A stretch of DNA of 44,425 bases from NCBI GenBank assembly GCA_947585115.1, contig CANPWW010000009.1:1-44425 (forward strand), read 5' to 3'. Position numbers and translations under genes: made by a program. Below, piece after piece: positions 7,722 through 16,918 of this stretch. The stretch is from an uncultured Monoglobus sp. (GTDB lineage: Bacteria > Bacillota > Clostridia > Monoglobales > Monoglobaceae). Every line of letters begins with the position of its first letter. The first letter of the stretch is position 1. The notes below the pieces were generated by a model, which ran no database searches, was not told where the DNA came from, and saw nothing but the letters and a program-made list of their open reading frames with translations.

Positions 7722-8207
7722 ATGAAAGCAAAATTTAACATTATGGACTTTTTGATTATTCTGGCCGTTGTGCTGGTGGTAGCCGCGGCGGGGTACTTCT
7801 TTATCTCGTCAACGGCCGCGGACACCGACGCCGAAAAAGCCAGCGGACAGAGCGTTACCGCCACGGTCGAGGTCGAGTTTGCCAAGGAGGACAAGTTTTT
7901 GACCGAACTGCCTCAGGTGGGCGACAATGTAACGATCGGCGTTAAAGAAAAAATGCCCGCCGTTGTGACAAACGTGAGATACGAGAACGCCAGAGTGACC
8001 GCGTACGATCTGGAGCAGGGCTCGGCGTCGGTTCAGGAGATCCCCGATCAGTATGACGTGTATGTTGAGATGGAGGCCGACGCGGTGGACGGCAAAGACG
8101 CGGTGACTATCAGCGACAGCCCGATACGCGTGGGCGACGCCACGGCGGTGCGCACCAGAAACTGGGCCAGCTACGGCTACGTGACGCGGCTTGAGATAAG
8201 CGAATAA
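7722..8207 (+). CDS. DUF4330 membrane-anchored protein, first paralogue
   Basis: This 161-residue protein has one N-terminal hydrophobic helix (IMDFLIILAVVLVVAAAGYFF, residues about 6-26) and an extracytoplasmic part of mainly predicted strands, ending in VRTRNWASYGYVTRLEI. The layout fits DUF4330, a family often found beside polysaccharide genes. The biochemical role is unknown. The start follows TGGAG at a normal distance and lies 18 bp after the glycosyltransferase gene, so it belongs to the same operon. A paralogue follows directly. Confidence 0.65.
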   Translation: MKAKFNIMDFLIILAVVLVVAAAGYFFISSTAADTDAEKASGQSVTATVEVEFAKEDKFLTELPQVGDNVTIGVKEKMPAVVTNVRYENARVTAYDLEQGSASVQEIPDQYDVYVEMEADAVDGKDAVTISDSPIRVGDATAVRTRNWASYGYVTRLEISE

Positions 8208-8236
8208 TCACGGCGGCGCAGAAAGGAGACGATAAT

Positions 8237-8764
8237 ATGGCTAAGAATAACAATTCAAAATCCCAAAAAGGAAGCTTCAAAAAGACAGGCAAGCTGTTTG
8301 GGGTGATAAGCATAATAGATATTTTGGTTGTCCTGTGTATCGCCGCGCTCGCCTTCGGCATCTACGCCAGATACACCTCGGACAGCGACGCCAATACGGC
8401 GACCGAGCGCTCAAAGTTCCAGTATGTCTACAAGGTCGAGGGCGTGAGAGAATACACTCTCGAGGCTCTGCGCAAGGGCGGCCCGGTCTACGACAGAGAG
8501 ACCAAGGAATATATCGGCGACGTTGTGAGCGTGTCGGCCGAGGACGCGAAGATGGAGATAAGCAAAATAAGCGGTGAGTACGCCGTTGTGACCGTGCCCG
8601 AGAGATACGACGCCTACGTCACGATCGAGGTAGACGGCAAGTACAACAGTCTCGGCCACTACACCGACGCCAACAGATACATAGGCGCCGGCCAGACATT
8701 AAACGCTCTCAGCAAGTTCTCCAACACCGAGGGCCAGATCATCGAAGTCAAGGATGTGGAGTAA
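8237..8764 (+). CDS. DUF4330 membrane-anchored protein, second paralogue
   Basis: This 175-residue protein repeats the architecture of the gene before it: a basic N-terminal tail, a hydrophobic helix (IIDILVVLCIAALAFGIYA) and a strand-rich outer domain. Both contain a block of the form EYAVVTVPERYDAYVTIE, compare IPDQYDVYVEME in the first copy. The ribosome site AAAGGAG (8221-8227) is strong. Tandem paralogues at the end of a flippase-polymerase-glycosyltransferase run suggest a pair of subunits, perhaps a heteromeric accessory of glycan export or assembly. This is inference. Confidence 0.65.
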   Translation: MAKNNNSKSQKGSFKKTGKLFGVISIIDILVVLCIAALAFGIYARYTSDSDANTATERSKFQYVYKVEGVREYTLEALRKGGPVYDRETKEYIGDVVSVSAEDAKMEISKISGEYAVVTVPERYDAYVTIEVDGKYNSLGHYTDANRYIGAGQTLNALSKFSNTEGQIIEVKDVE

Positions 8765-8816
8765 AATTTGTCTCCTTACGGGAGGAGGCAAAGCGGAAAT
8801 TAATTTAACACGAAAA

Positions 8817-8845
8817 TAGAGACGCGCGAGGCGTCTCTACTTTCT
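8817..8845. terminator. Bidirectional terminator hairpin
   Basis: A perfect 9-bp stem (TAGAGACGC, 8817-8825, with GCGTCTCTA, 8831-8839) has a 5-nt loop. CTTTCTT follows on the plus strand and TTTTCG on the minus strand. It ends the murJ operon and may also stop transcripts from the minus-strand gene downstream. Confidence 0.7.
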
Positions 8846-8871
8846 TAGGTGAATGGATTATATGAAAAACT

Positions 8872-8940
8872 TTAATTGCTTTAAAGCAATTAACTAAGCT
8901 CAGATCTCCGAAAATCGGAGACGCGGAATATACCTTCCGC
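8872..8940. other. Run of three perfect hairpins in an intergenic region
   Basis: Three inverted repeats follow each other closely. An 11+11 palindrome lies at 8872-8893 (half site TTAATTGCTTT), TCTCCG/CGGAGA at 8905-8921, and GCGGAA/TTCCGC at 8923-8940. On the minus strand they would sit in the 3' untranslated region of the ECF gene. They do not match a riboswitch I know. The rest of 8941-9031 is AT-rich with no gene seen. Confidence 0.5.
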
Positions 8941-9031
8941 TAATTCAAATATATTATATCCTATGTTTTGCAAAAAAGCAAGCCTTTTTTTGAAAAAATT
9001 TTAAATTTTTTTGATTTTTCCAAAAACGCCT

Positions 9032-9583
9032 TTATTTTTTGCCCCAAACAGGTGGAAGTGACGGCATCATCTTCGCTTTTGAGAGCGCCATTGCCACGAT
9101 GTACGAAATTATGAAATCAACTACATGGTGCGCGAATGTGCCCGCGACGGTTATCCACATCATGACCGAGGCGGAATAGGTGTCGCTCGTCGAAAGTCCG
9201 CCCGCGAAAAACAGCAGAACCACTATTCCCTCAAACACCGCGTGGACGATTCCGGTCGACAGGGCTGTCAGTATCAGGTTTATGTTTTTCTTTATCATAT
9301 AGGCGCCGAGCAGGGCGAACAGGATATGAGACGCGGCTCTGACCGCGACCACGAGCGGGGCGGTGAAAAAGAAGCCGATCGTTGTTCCCACCGCGGTGAA
9401 CACCGCCGTCCAGGGCGAGATGAACATCGCTAAAATCACGGGGACGTGGGCCATAAGCGTCGCCGAGTACGGGCCGACCACTATCCTGAAGGGCGGGCCG
9501 GTGAATATCATGGGGATCATGATCCCTATCGCTATGAGCAGAGCGGAGATCACAAGGTCTTTTGTTTTAAGCTTGCTGTTCAA
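9032..9583 (-). CDS. ECF transporter S component, substrate unknown
   Basis: This 183-residue protein has about six hydrophobic segments and the usual length of the substrate-binding S component of energy-coupling-factor vitamin transporters. The N-terminal LKTKDLVISALLIAIGIMIP and the following Pro/Phe-rich loop (FTGPPFRIVVGPYSATLMAHVP) are typical of such proteins. It would capture a vitamin or related small molecule and share a common EcfA1A2T module encoded elsewhere. No riboswitch is visible: the leader from the promoter is only about 35 nt. The ribosome site (AGAAGGAGTG on the minus strand) supports the start. The ligand cannot be assigned. Confidence 0.72.
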   Translation of the reverse strand: MNSKLKTKDLVISALLIAIGIMIPMIFTGPPFRIVVGPYSATLMAHVPVILAMFISPWTAVFTAVGTTIGFFFTAPLVVAVRAASHILFALLGAYMIKKNINLILTALSTGIVHAVFEGIVVLLFFAGGLSTSDTYSASVMMWITVAGTFAHHVVDFIISYIVAMALSKAKMMPSLPPVWGKK

Positions 9584-9624
9584 AATATAACACTCCTTCT
9601 TTACAAAACCGTGATATATGTTTT

Positions 9625-9653
9625 ATATTAATACATTAGGCGTGTTATGTCAA
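9625..9653 (-). promoter_or_regulatory. Promoter of the ECF S-component gene
   Basis: Read on the minus strand, TTGACA (9648-9653) and TAATAT (9625-9630) have a 17-bp spacer. A second TTGACA lies directly upstream (9655-9660) and may be an alternative -35 box. Confidence 0.8.
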
Positions 9654-9720
9654 TTGTCAAATTAACAAAATAGGAGGGGAGCTTTGCCTAAATTTAATGT
9701 GATTTTTTGGTAAAAACCTC

Positions 9721-9749
9721 TTGATAAATTTTAAACAATGGGGTAAAAT
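9721..9749 (+). promoter_or_regulatory. Promoter of the pgk-tpiA-gpmI operon
   Basis: TTGATA (9721-9726) and TAAAAT (9744-9749) are 17 bp apart, giving a leader of about 80 nt. No clear operator was seen. Confidence 0.7.
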
Positions 9750-9833
9750 TAAATTCGGAAGATAATTTTTCCTGTCCGATATAAATATATCAATTTGAAA
9801 ATAATAATTTAACATATATTTGGAGGTATGATT

Positions 9834-11036
9834 ATGAACAAAAAAACTGTTGACGACGTTAATCTGAAAGGCAAGAAGGTCCTTGTCCGCTGCGATTTCA
9901 ACGTGCCGATCAAGGATGGCAGGATCACGGACGAGACCAGAATAAACGGCGCTATGCCCACGATCAAAAAGCTGGTGGGCGACGGCGCGAAGGTTATACT
10001 CTGCTCGCACATGGGCAAGCCCAAGGGACAGGTCGTTGAGTCGCTGTCGCTGGCACCGGTCGCGGTCTCGCTTTCCGAAAAGCTCGGCAAGCCCGTTGTT
10101 TTCGCGAATGACGACAACGTTGTGGGCGAGAACGCCAAGGCCGCGGTCGCCGATATGAAGGACGGCGACGTGGTCCTGCTCCAGAACACCAGATTCAGAG
10201 CCGAGGAGACCAAGAACGAGGAGAACTTCAGCAAAGAGCTGGCGTCGCTGGCCGAGGCGTATGTTAACGACGCGTTCGGCAGCGCCCACAGAGCGCACTG
10301 CTCGACGGTCGGCGTGACCGAGTATCTGAGCCCCTGCGTTTCGGGCTACCTTATGGCCAAGGAGATCGACTTTGTGGGCAACGCGATCGACAATCCCGTT
10401 CGTCCTCTGGTTGCTATCCTGGGCGGAGCCAAGGTCTCGGATAAGCTGAACGTTATTTCCACTCTGCTTGAAAAATGCGACACGCTGATAATAGGCGGCG
10501 GCATGGCCTACACCTTCCTCAAGGCCAAGGGCTACGAGGTCGGCACATCGCTGGTAGACGAGGACAAGATCGGCTACTGCAAGGATATGATAGAGAAGGC
10601 CGAAAAGCTCGGCAAGACATTGCAGCTGCCCATCGACACGGTTATCACGTCCGACTTCCCGGATCCCATCGACGCTGAGATCGAGATAGAGACGGTTCCC
10701 TCCGACAAGATCCCGGCCGACAAGATGGGTCTGGATATAGGCGAAAAGACGCGCGCTCTGTTTGCCGACACGGTAAAGACCGCCAAGACGGTCGTATGGA
10801 ACGGCCCCATGGGCGTGTTTGAGAACCCGATCCTGGCGGCGGGCACCGTGGCTGTTGCTCAGGCTCTGGCCGACACCGACGCCACGACCATCATCGGCGG
10901 CGGCGACAGCGCAGCGGCCATCAACACTCTGGGCTTCGGCGACAAGATGACCCACATCTCGACAGGCGGCGGCGCCTCGATGGAACTGCTCGAGGGCAAG
11001 GTCCTGCCCGGCTGCGCGGCGCTTGACGACAAATAA
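9834..11036 (+). CDS. pgk: Phosphoglycerate kinase
   Basis: This 400-residue enzyme transfers the acyl phosphate of 1,3-bisphosphoglycerate to ADP in glycolysis. The N-domain signature [14 protein letters not shown], the substrate-binding Arg/His blocks ([20 protein letters not shown]), the hinge segment [12 protein letters not shown] and the C-terminal nucleotide loop GGGDSAAA are all present. I chose the ATG at 9834 because GGAGG ends 7 nt before it; an ATG two codons upstream is too close to that site. It is the first gene of a three-gene glycolytic operon. Confidence 0.97.
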   Translation: MNKKTVDDVNLKGKKVLVRCDFNVPIKDGRITDETRINGAMPTIKKLVGDGAKVILCSHMGKPKGQVVESLSLAPVAVSLSEKLGKPVVFANDDNVVGENAKAAVADMKDGDVVLLQNTRFRAEETKNEENFSKELASLAEAYVNDAFGSAHRAHCSTVGVTEYLSPCVSGYLMAKEIDFVGNAIDNPVRPLVAILGGAKVSDKLNVISTLLEKCDTLIIGGGMAYTFLKAKGYEVGTSLVDEDKIGYCKDMIEKAEKLGKTLQLPIDTVITSDFPDPIDAEIEIETVPSDKIPADKMGLDIGEKTRALFADTVKTAKTVVWNGPMGVFENPILAAGTVAVAQALADTDATTIIGGGDSAAAINTLGFGDKMTHISTGGGASMELLEGKVLPGCAALDDK

Positions 11037-11048
11037 GGAGGGCGCAGC

Positions 11049-11801
11049 ATGAGAAAAAAGATCATTGCCGGAAACTGGAAAATGAACAAGACCCCGTCCG
11101 AGGCGGCGGAGCTGGCGGCGGCTATCGTTAAGAATTCCGCGGGCGCGGGCTGCGATGTTGTGGTATGCCCCACGGCGGTATGCCTGCCCGGAGTCGTGGA
11201 AAAGACGAGCGGCAGCAACGTTGAGGTCGGAGCGCAGAACGTTCACTTTATGGAGTGCGGCGCGTACACCGGAGAGCTGGCGGCGAACATGCTGACCGAC
11301 ATCGGGGTCAAATACGTGATTATAGGCCACAGCGAGAGACGCCAGTATTTCGGCGAGACCGACGACACGGTCAACCTGAGAACAAAGGCCGCGCTGAGCG
11401 GCGGACTGCTGCCTATCGTGTGCGTGGGCGAGAGCCTGACCGAGCGTGAAAACGGCGTGACGTCCGAGACTGTCTGCCGTCAGGTTAAGCTGGCGTTTTT
11501 GGGGATAGACAAGGCGGACGCGGAAAAGGTCGTTATAGCTTATGAGCCCGTTTGGGCTATCGGCACCGGAAAGACCGCGACTGCCGAGCAGGCCGACGAG
11601 GTATGCGGAATCATCCGCGGCACGATCGGCTCGCTCTACGGCGAAGACGCGGCCGAGAAGATCAGGATCCAGTACGGCGGCAGCATGAACGCCGGAAACG
11701 CGGCCGAGCTGCTTTCAAAGCCGAATATAGACGGCGGTCTGATCGGAGGCGCCAGCCTCACGGCCGAGGACTTTGACGTTATCGTCAAAGCCGCCGAATA
11801 G
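11049..11801 (+). CDS. tpiA: Triosephosphate isomerase
   Basis: This 250-residue TIM-barrel enzyme interconverts dihydroxyacetone phosphate and glyceraldehyde 3-phosphate. Lys in GNWKMNK, the catalytic His in [11 protein letters not shown] and the catalytic Glu in [12 protein letters not shown] are intact, as is the phosphate-binding end ([16 protein letters not shown]). It begins 12 bp after pgk with GGAGG as ribosome site, so the two are co-transcribed. Confidence 0.98.
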   Translation: MRKKIIAGNWKMNKTPSEAAELAAAIVKNSAGAGCDVVVCPTAVCLPGVVEKTSGSNVEVGAQNVHFMECGAYTGELAANMLTDIGVKYVIIGHSERRQYFGETDDTVNLRTKAALSGGLLPIVCVGESLTERENGVTSETVCRQVKLAFLGIDKADAEKVVIAYEPVWAIGTGKTATAEQADEVCGIIRGTIGSLYGEDAAEKIRIQYGGSMNAGNAAELLSKPNIDGGLIGGASLTAEDFDVIVKAAE

Positions 11802-11836
11802 ATTTAATAAATAAAAAATTAATAGGAGACAAGATC

Positions 11837-13366
11837 ATGAGCAAAAAACCTTACGCTTTGATTATAATGGACGGTTTCGGCGTAAACAAGCGGCACGACG
11901 GCAACGCCATATACGCGGCGAGCACGCCGAACCTTGACAAGTACATGAGCGAGTGCCCCAACACCGTCATTCACGCGTCCGGCATGGACGTGGGTCTGCC
12001 CGACGGTCAGATGGGCAACTCGGAGGTGGGCCACACCAACATAGGCGCCGGCAGGATAGTGTATCAGGAGCTGACCCGTATCACAAAGTCGATCGAGGAC
12101 GGCACGCTGTTTGAAAACGAGGCGCTGCTGGGCGCGATGGAGAACTGCAAAAAGCACGGCTCCGCCCTGCATCTGATGGGACTGCTGTCTCCCGGCGGCG
12201 TTCACAGCCACCAGAAGCACCTCTACGGCCTGCTCAAAATGGCGAAGGAGCACGGTCTCAGCGACGTGCATGTTCACGGCTTTCTGGACGGACGCGATGT
12301 TCCGCCCGCCTCGGCCGAGGAATACATAAAGGAGCTTATCGCCAAGGAGCGCGAGATCGGCGTCGGCGACATAGCTACGATAAGCGGCAGATACTACGCC
12401 ATGGACCGCGACAACCGCTGGGAGCGCGTCAGCAAGGCCTACGACGCGATAGTCAAGGGCGAGGGCAGGCTGTTTGACAGCGCGGTCACCGCGATAGAGG
12501 AGAGCTACAACGAGAAGGTCACCGACGAGTTCGTTGTGCCCTCGGTCATCACAAAGGACGGCGAGCCCGTCGGCAGGCTCAAGGAGCACGATTCGGTTAT
12601 TTTCTATAACTTCCGCCCCGACAGAGCCAGAGAGCTGACAAGAACGATCGTCGATCCCGACTTCAAGGGCTTTGAGAGAAAATTCTTTGAAACATATTAT
12701 GTGACTATGACCCAGTACGACGCGACCATGCCCAACGTGAATATCGCGTTTAAACCCGAGAGCCTGACAAACACCTTCGGCGAGTACATGAGCAAGCTGG
12801 GCAAGACCCAGCTGAGGATAGCCGAGACCGAGAAATACGCCCACGTCACGTTCTTCTTCAACGGCGGCGTCGAGGCGCCCTACGAGGGCGAGGACAGAGT
12901 TCTGATAAACTCGCCCAAGGTCGCGACCTACGACCTGCAGCCCGAGATGAGCGCCCCCGAGGTCACCGACGCGGTAGTGGAGCGGATAAAGAGCGGCAAG
13001 TACGACGCGGTTATTTTAAACTTCGCCAACTGCGACATGGTGGGCCACACCGGAGTGTTCGACGCGGCGGTGAAGGCTGTCGAGACGGTCGACGCCTGCG
13101 TCGGCAGAGTTGTGGACGCGCTGCTCGAGATGGGCGGCGAGGCGCTTATCACCGCCGACCACGGAAACGCCGACCAGATGATTGACTACGACACCGGCGA
13201 ACCGTTCACGGCGCACACCACCAACGTGGTGCCGCTGATACTGATCGGCAGATCGGGCGTCAAGCTCAAGACCGGCCGCCTGGCCGACCTGACCCCCACA
13301 TTGCTAGATATGATGGGAATAGCTCAGCCCGAAGAAATGACCGGCGAGAGCCTTATCGAAAAATAA
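11837..13366 (+). CDS. gpmI: 2,3-bisphosphoglycerate-independent phosphoglycerate mutase
   Basis: This 509-residue manganese enzyme of the alkaline phosphatase superfamily interconverts 3- and 2-phosphoglycerate. The metal site at IIMDGFG, the phosphoserine motif [26 protein letters not shown], and the C-terminal [11 protein letters not shown] with HTTNVVP are intact. It follows tpiA by 35 bp with AGGAG. gapA, which often precedes pgk, and eno, which often follows, are not in this window. Confidence 0.98.
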   Translation: MSKKPYALIIMDGFGVNKRHDGNAIYAASTPNLDKYMSECPNTVIHASGMDVGLPDGQMGNSEVGHTNIGAGRIVYQELTRITKSIEDGTLFENEALLGAMENCKKHGSALHLMGLLSPGGVHSHQKHLYGLLKMAKEHGLSDVHVHGFLDGRDVPPASAEEYIKELIAKEREIGVGDIATISGRYYAMDRDNRWERVSKAYDAIVKGEGRLFDSAVTAIEESYNEKVTDEFVVPSVITKDGEPVGRLKEHDSVIFYNFRPDRARELTRTIVDPDFKGFERKFFETYYVTMTQYDATMPNVNIAFKPESLTNTFGEYMSKLGKTQLRIAETEKYAHVTFFFNGGVEAPYEGEDRVLINSPKVATYDLQPEMSAPEVTDAVVERIKSGKYDAVILNFANCDMVGHTGVFDAAVKAVETVDACVGRVVDALLEMGGEALITADHGNADQMIDYDTGEPFTAHTTNVVPLILIGRSGVKLKTGRLADLTPTLLDMMGIAQPEEMTGESLIEK

Positions 13367-13375
13367 AATAAAAAA

Positions 13376-13401
13376 ACAGAGGCGCTTATGCCTCTGTTTT
13401 T
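13376..13401. terminator. Bidirectional terminator shared by gpmI and the convergent small gene
   Basis: ACAGAGGC (13376-13383) pairs perfectly with GCCTCTGT (13390-13397) around a 6-nt loop. T runs follow on the plus strand and, more strongly, on the minus strand. The stem includes the last codons and the stop codon of the minus-strand gene. Confidence 0.85.
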
Positions 13402-13595
13402 ATGCCGTATTTTTGGTAGAAGGCGGCGATGTCGGCGTCGGTGCGGACCAGTTCGGCGCCGACAAGCTTTTTGTCCTTGGGGTTGTAAAATCCGATAGTG
13501 CGCTCTCCGGTGCAGGTGCTTTTCTCGATCCTTACGGAGTCGGCGGTGTAGCCCTCGGGGATCGGCTCGGTCTTTTGCTTTTTAAATAATTTCAT
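13386..13595 (-). CDS. Small protein of unknown function, 69 residues
   Basis: I do not recognise this protein. It has a basic start (MKLFKKQK), no signal peptide or membrane helix, and a core containing CTGERTIGFYNPKDKKLVG. Support for it being real comes from a well-spaced GGAG before the ATG, a promoter (TTGATT, 17 bp, TATAAT) directly upstream, and a shared terminator at its end. It is probably a cytoplasmic single-gene unit. Confidence 0.65.
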   Translation of the reverse strand: MKLFKKQKTEPIPEGYTADSVRIEKSTCTGERTIGFYNPKDKKLVGAELVRTDADIAAFYQKYGIKTEA

Positions 13596-13628
13596 AAGAT
13601 CATCTCCGTGTCATGGTTTGATATGATT

Positions 13629-13657
13629 ATTATACCATGACGCGGAGCAATAATCAA
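13629..13657 (-). promoter_or_regulatory. Promoter of the 69-residue protein gene
   Basis: On the minus strand, TTGATT (13652-13657) and TATAAT (13629-13634) have a 17-bp spacer. The -35 box lies only 3 bp beyond the stop codon of the upstream stalk-domain gene. Confidence 0.8.
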
Positions 13658-13660
13658 GGG

Positions 13661-15634
13661 TCAGCGCAGAGCCAGAGACTCGACCGCTTTTTCAAAGATC
13701 TCTTTTGCTTTCTCGCCCATGCTTTCGTATTGGACGTCGCTTTCCACTATCACGCAGATGTTGTCGATGTTCGTCACGAATACTTCGCGGATATATTTAT
13801 ATCCGTAGGTGTCAAGGTATGAGAACGCGAAGTAGTAGCCTGTGCGTCCGCCCACGCCCTTGTAAACGGGCTCGCTGATTTTTTTGAAATTGTCAAGCTG
13901 CCCGCTGTAGCTTTCGTAGAGCCGCTTTGCCATATGCACCGCTTGATAATCCCGAACCGCGCCGACCGTTATCGCGGATGTCGAGCTTGCCGTCGTCACC
14001 GCGTCGCCGGAGTTTATTACCATTCGGCCTGCCGGCGCGCTGAAAGTCACGTTTTCCGGAGCCGTGTATTTTGTGTAGCTGTCCTCGGGATATTTTACCA
14101 GCAGACTGCCGACTTTGTCAAAGTCAAGCTCGTCAACTTGTATGCTTGAGATTATCTCGTCCATGCCGCTCAGATCTCCGCCGGCCGTGTGGAACGCGAA
14201 GTTGTAGACATACTCGCCCTTTTCGAAGAACATGTCGCGCGTGGAGTCGGTCGAGCCGTCCTTCTCGTAGGTGATCTCATATGTGTAATAAATAGACGGG
14301 CAGCCGGCCAGCGTTCCGCTTTCGAGACCGTCGCTGAACTTCGCGCAGTCGGGATTTATTTCCGATTTGTTGAGCTCATAGTCTTTTTGCGCCCACTTTT
14401 CGGCGGAGCCGACATTGTTTTTGGACTGGATCGCTATGTTTATCATCGAATAGTTTTTGTTTGAGGCGGACATATTCGAAAAGCCGAGATCGTTTTCTAC
14501 GTCCCTGTCGGAAAGGTCGCGCCAATCGGCGGGGAGATCCATGCTCACGCCCATTTTTTTGTTTTCGTAATGCCGCTTTCCGCCTTTTACCTCGGAAAGA
14601 TCGCACGCGTCGGAAAAGCTTTTCGCGCCCGCGGCGAAGCTTTCCGCGAGGCCGATTATATCGTTCGACTCGCTGTCGGTCGGAGACGAGGCGTAGACCG
14701 AGAACACCTTGTCTCCGCATATCACTGCCTTGAGCAGGATCCTTGAGCTTGAGGTCCTGCCCTCGACGGTCAGGCATGTGTTGCCGTTCAAGTCTTTCCC
14801 CGCGTCCTCTCTGGCAATCGTGATGCCGTCCGTTCCGTTCTTTAACGCCGAGAAGATCTCGTCGTCCGAGGTGTCGCCTTTATCTGATACAGATATCGCA
14901 AGCCTTGAATCATCGGCGTCGGTAAACGCGGTCAGTCTGCCGTCAAACGTTCTGAGAGCCACGTCCAGGCCGCGCGACGATCTCATTTTCCAGCCGTAGT
15001 AGCTGTCTCCCATGTATTCCTTGTCGGAGCTGCGCAGGATCGAGGAATAGTCGTCAACGGCGGCGTCCTCGGTCACCGTTTTTTCAACCAGGATCGCCTC
15101 GGTTTTCTCGTCATACGAGACATCCGCGCCGAAGTTTTCGGTAATGAACCTGAGGGGAACCATCGTTGTGTCATTCACCAGACGCGGCGCCAGCGACAGC
15201 GTTTTGCTCTCGCCGTTTATTTTCGCGTCGGCGCTGTCTATTTGGATATTTATTGCAGTGTCTCCGTATGTCAGCGTTATGCTTTGATCCGCGTCGTTCC
15301 AGTCTACCTTGGCTCCGAAGGCCTCGGTTATCACTCTCAGCGGCACCAGCGTTGTGCCGTTTTCCTCAAACGGGGTGGCGACCGTCACGTCCGCGCCGTT
15401 GATTTTGAGAGTGCTGTCGCCCAGACGGAACGATATTGTTATCTTGGTCCCGGCCGCGTTTGGCGCCGATGTTGGCAAGGGTATTTCGCTGAGATCGGGA
15501 ACTATGTTCTCGACAAGCTCGGTCAGGTCCTCGGCTTCGCTGTCCGCCGCCCACACCGGGAACGCCGAAAGAGCGGCTGCAAGGCAAACGGCGATGAGCG
15601 CCGCGAGTTTTTTTCTGAGTTTTAAAGTTTTCAT
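13661..15634 (-). CDS. Secreted stalk-domain protein with three repeated C-terminal modules
   Basis: This 657-residue protein has a signal peptide (KKLAALIAVCLAAALSAFPVWA). A stalk domain of the copper amine oxidase N-terminal type follows at about residues 65-190, with two VPLR.ITE.FGA units. About 460 further residues look like three modules of about 150 residues, each a short strand-rich domain ending in an amphipathic helix (IIGLAESFAAG, MDEIISSIQVDEL, AKEIFEKAVESLAL); PsbP/Mog1-like folds are a possible match. It lies 35 bp after the HtrA-like protease gene and has its own AGGAGG. It probably acts at or outside the cell surface. Its function is unknown. Confidence 0.75.
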   Translation of the reverse strand: MKTLKLRKKLAALIAVCLAAALSAFPVWAADSEAEDLTELVENIVPDLSEIPLPTSAPNAAGTKITISFRLGDSTLKINGADVTVATPFEENGTTLVPLRVITEAFGAKVDWNDADQSITLTYGDTAINIQIDSADAKINGESKTLSLAPRLVNDTTMVPLRFITENFGADVSYDEKTEAILVEKTVTEDAAVDDYSSILRSSDKEYMGDSYYGWKMRSSRGLDVALRTFDGRLTAFTDADDSRLAISVSDKGDTSDDEIFSALKNGTDGITIAREDAGKDLNGNTCLTVEGRTSSSRILLKAVICGDKVFSVYASSPTDSESNDIIGLAESFAAGAKSFSDACDLSEVKGGKRHYENKKMGVSMDLPADWRDLSDRDVENDLGFSNMSASNKNYSMINIAIQSKNNVGSAEKWAQKDYELNKSEINPDCAKFSDGLESGTLAGCPSIYYTYEITYEKDGSTDSTRDMFFEKGEYVYNFAFHTAGGDLSGMDEIISSIQVDELDFDKVGSLLVKYPEDSYTKYTAPENVTFSAPAGRMVINSGDAVTTASSTSAITVGAVRDYQAVHMAKRLYESYSGQLDNFKKISEPVYKGVGGRTGYYFAFSYLDTYGYKYIREVFVTNIDNICVIVESDVQYESMGEKAKEIFEKAVESLALR

Positions 15635-15669
15635 ATTTTTCCTCCTAAAAATGTATTATTATAATTTTA

Positions 15670-16797
15670 TTATTTTTCTTCAAATATGATATTCACGTCC
15701 GTGGCGCTGCCGCCGCGCTCGATCGAGAGGACGGCCGCGCTGCCCGGCAGATATTTTTTTGACAGCTCGTTCCAGTCGCTGATCGTGTTCAGGGCGGTCC
15801 CGTCCACGGCTTTCAGCAGATCACCCGAGACGATCCCCGCGTTTGCCGCCGCGCCGCCCGGAACCACGTTCCCGAAGGTAAGCCCCTCGCTTCCGGGCAG
15901 GCCGTATCTTGCGGCCGCGCTCTCATTGAGGGCGGCTCCGAAGCCCGGCCGCATGATCCGGCCGTAGTTCCTGAAATGTTCAAGAGCGTATTTAACGCTC
16001 GAGGCGGGGATAGCGAAGCTCAGGCCCTCGATACCCGTGCCGACGTATCCCGATGAGCATATGCCGACGACCTTGCCGCCGAGATCGACCAAAGGGCCGC
16101 CGCTGTTGCCGGGGTTTATTGCCGCGTCGGTCTGGATCAGCTTATAGTCGCTTTCCGCGCCGCGGTTCATGCCGCTGATTATGCCCGCCGAAACCGAGTT
16201 GCGGAGCGCCATGGAAACAGGCGTGCCGATCGCGACTACCTTGCGGCCCGGAACGATCGCGCTGTCGTCGGCGAATTCCGCCGCGGGCAGGCCGGTTTTT
16301 TCGATCTTGACAAGGGCAAGATCCAGAGCCTCGTCCGTATAGCTGACGGTGCCGCGGTATCCCTCGCCTCCGCTCAGTATAACGATCATTTCGCTCATGT
16401 CCTTGACCACATGGGCGTTGGTTATTATCTCGCCGTTCGGGCTGACTATCACTCCCGTGCCGTGGGCTATTCCCTCGGCGTAAGCGGACGGCGTTTCGCT
16501 CCGCACGCTTCCGACTATCGCCACCGTGGAGGGAGCGGCGCGGCTCACGGCGTACTCGTACGAATCGCCGCCGCTTATGCTGATCTCCGAAGTCTCCCCG
16601 TTCCACGCCACCTCGGCGCCCAGCATCTCGCTCACGGCTCTGAGCGGCACATACGTCACTCCGTCCTCGATAAACGCGTCTGTTTCTATCGCCGTTCCGT
16701 TCACGTATATCCCGCTCGGCTTTTCCAGAGAAAAAACGGCAGCCGCGGAAAAAATAATTATTGCCGAAAGCGCCGCGGCGATTATTGATTTTTTCAT
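15670..16797 (-). CDS. Secreted HtrA-like serine protease with N-terminal stalk domain
   Basis: This 375-residue protein starts with a signal peptide (residues about 1-23). One stalk unit of the copper amine oxidase N-terminal type follows (about 28-75, with VPLRAVSEMLGA). Then comes a trypsin-like protease with H129 (NAHVV), D159 (DLALVK) and S232 (GNSGGP), and a PDZ domain (about 285-370). HtrA proteases degrade or refold damaged exported proteins. The usual N-terminal membrane anchor is replaced by a cleavable-looking signal peptide plus stalk unit. GAGGTG precedes the start. It leads a two-gene operon with the stalk protein. No symbol is given because htrA/degP paralogy cannot be resolved. 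Confidence 0.85.
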   Translation of the reverse strand: MKKSIIAAALSAIIIFSAAAVFSLEKPSGIYVNGTAIETDAFIEDGVTYVPLRAVSEMLGAEVAWNGETSEISISGGDSYEYAVSRAAPSTVAIVGSVRSETPSAYAEGIAHGTGVIVSPNGEIITNAHVVKDMSEMIVILSGGEGYRGTVSYTDEALDLALVKIEKTGLPAAEFADDSAIVPGRKVVAIGTPVSMALRNSVSAGIISGMNRGAESDYKLIQTDAAINPGNSGGPLVDLGGKVVGICSSGYVGTGIEGLSFAIPASSVKYALEHFRNYGRIMRPGFGAALNESAAARYGLPGSEGLTFGNVVPGGAAANAGIVSGDLLKAVDGTALNTISDWNELSKKYLPGSAAVLSIERGGSATDVNIIFEEK

Positions 16798-16824
16798 GAT
16801 CCGTCACCTCGTAATGCTGATTTT

Positions 16825-16891
16825 GTATTCTAAAACAGAATACTATATCGAATATATAATTATGATAACACATATTTTATAATTATGTCAA
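16825..16891 (-). promoter_or_regulatory. Promoter and inverted-repeat operator of the protease operon
   Basis: On the minus strand TTGACA (16886-16891) and TATCAT (16862-16867) are 18 bp apart. Just downstream of the expected start lies a 19-bp inverted repeat, GTATTCT-N5-AGAATAC (16825-16843), a candidate operator. The divergent small ribbon-helix-helix gene starts 28 bp beyond the -35 box. Confidence 0.6.
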
Positions 16892-16918
16892 GAGGAAGTT
16901 CAGAGTGGAGGAACAAAA

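Noticed and set aside
8862-8897. 11-codon reading frame MKNFNCFKAIN over the palindrome
   Set aside because: It lies after a terminator and its content follows from the palindrome itself.
9657-11330. Long 557-codon frame on the minus strand across pgk
   Set aside because: It is a shadow of pgk and tpiA in GC-rich codons; it has no ribosome site and no recognisable domain.
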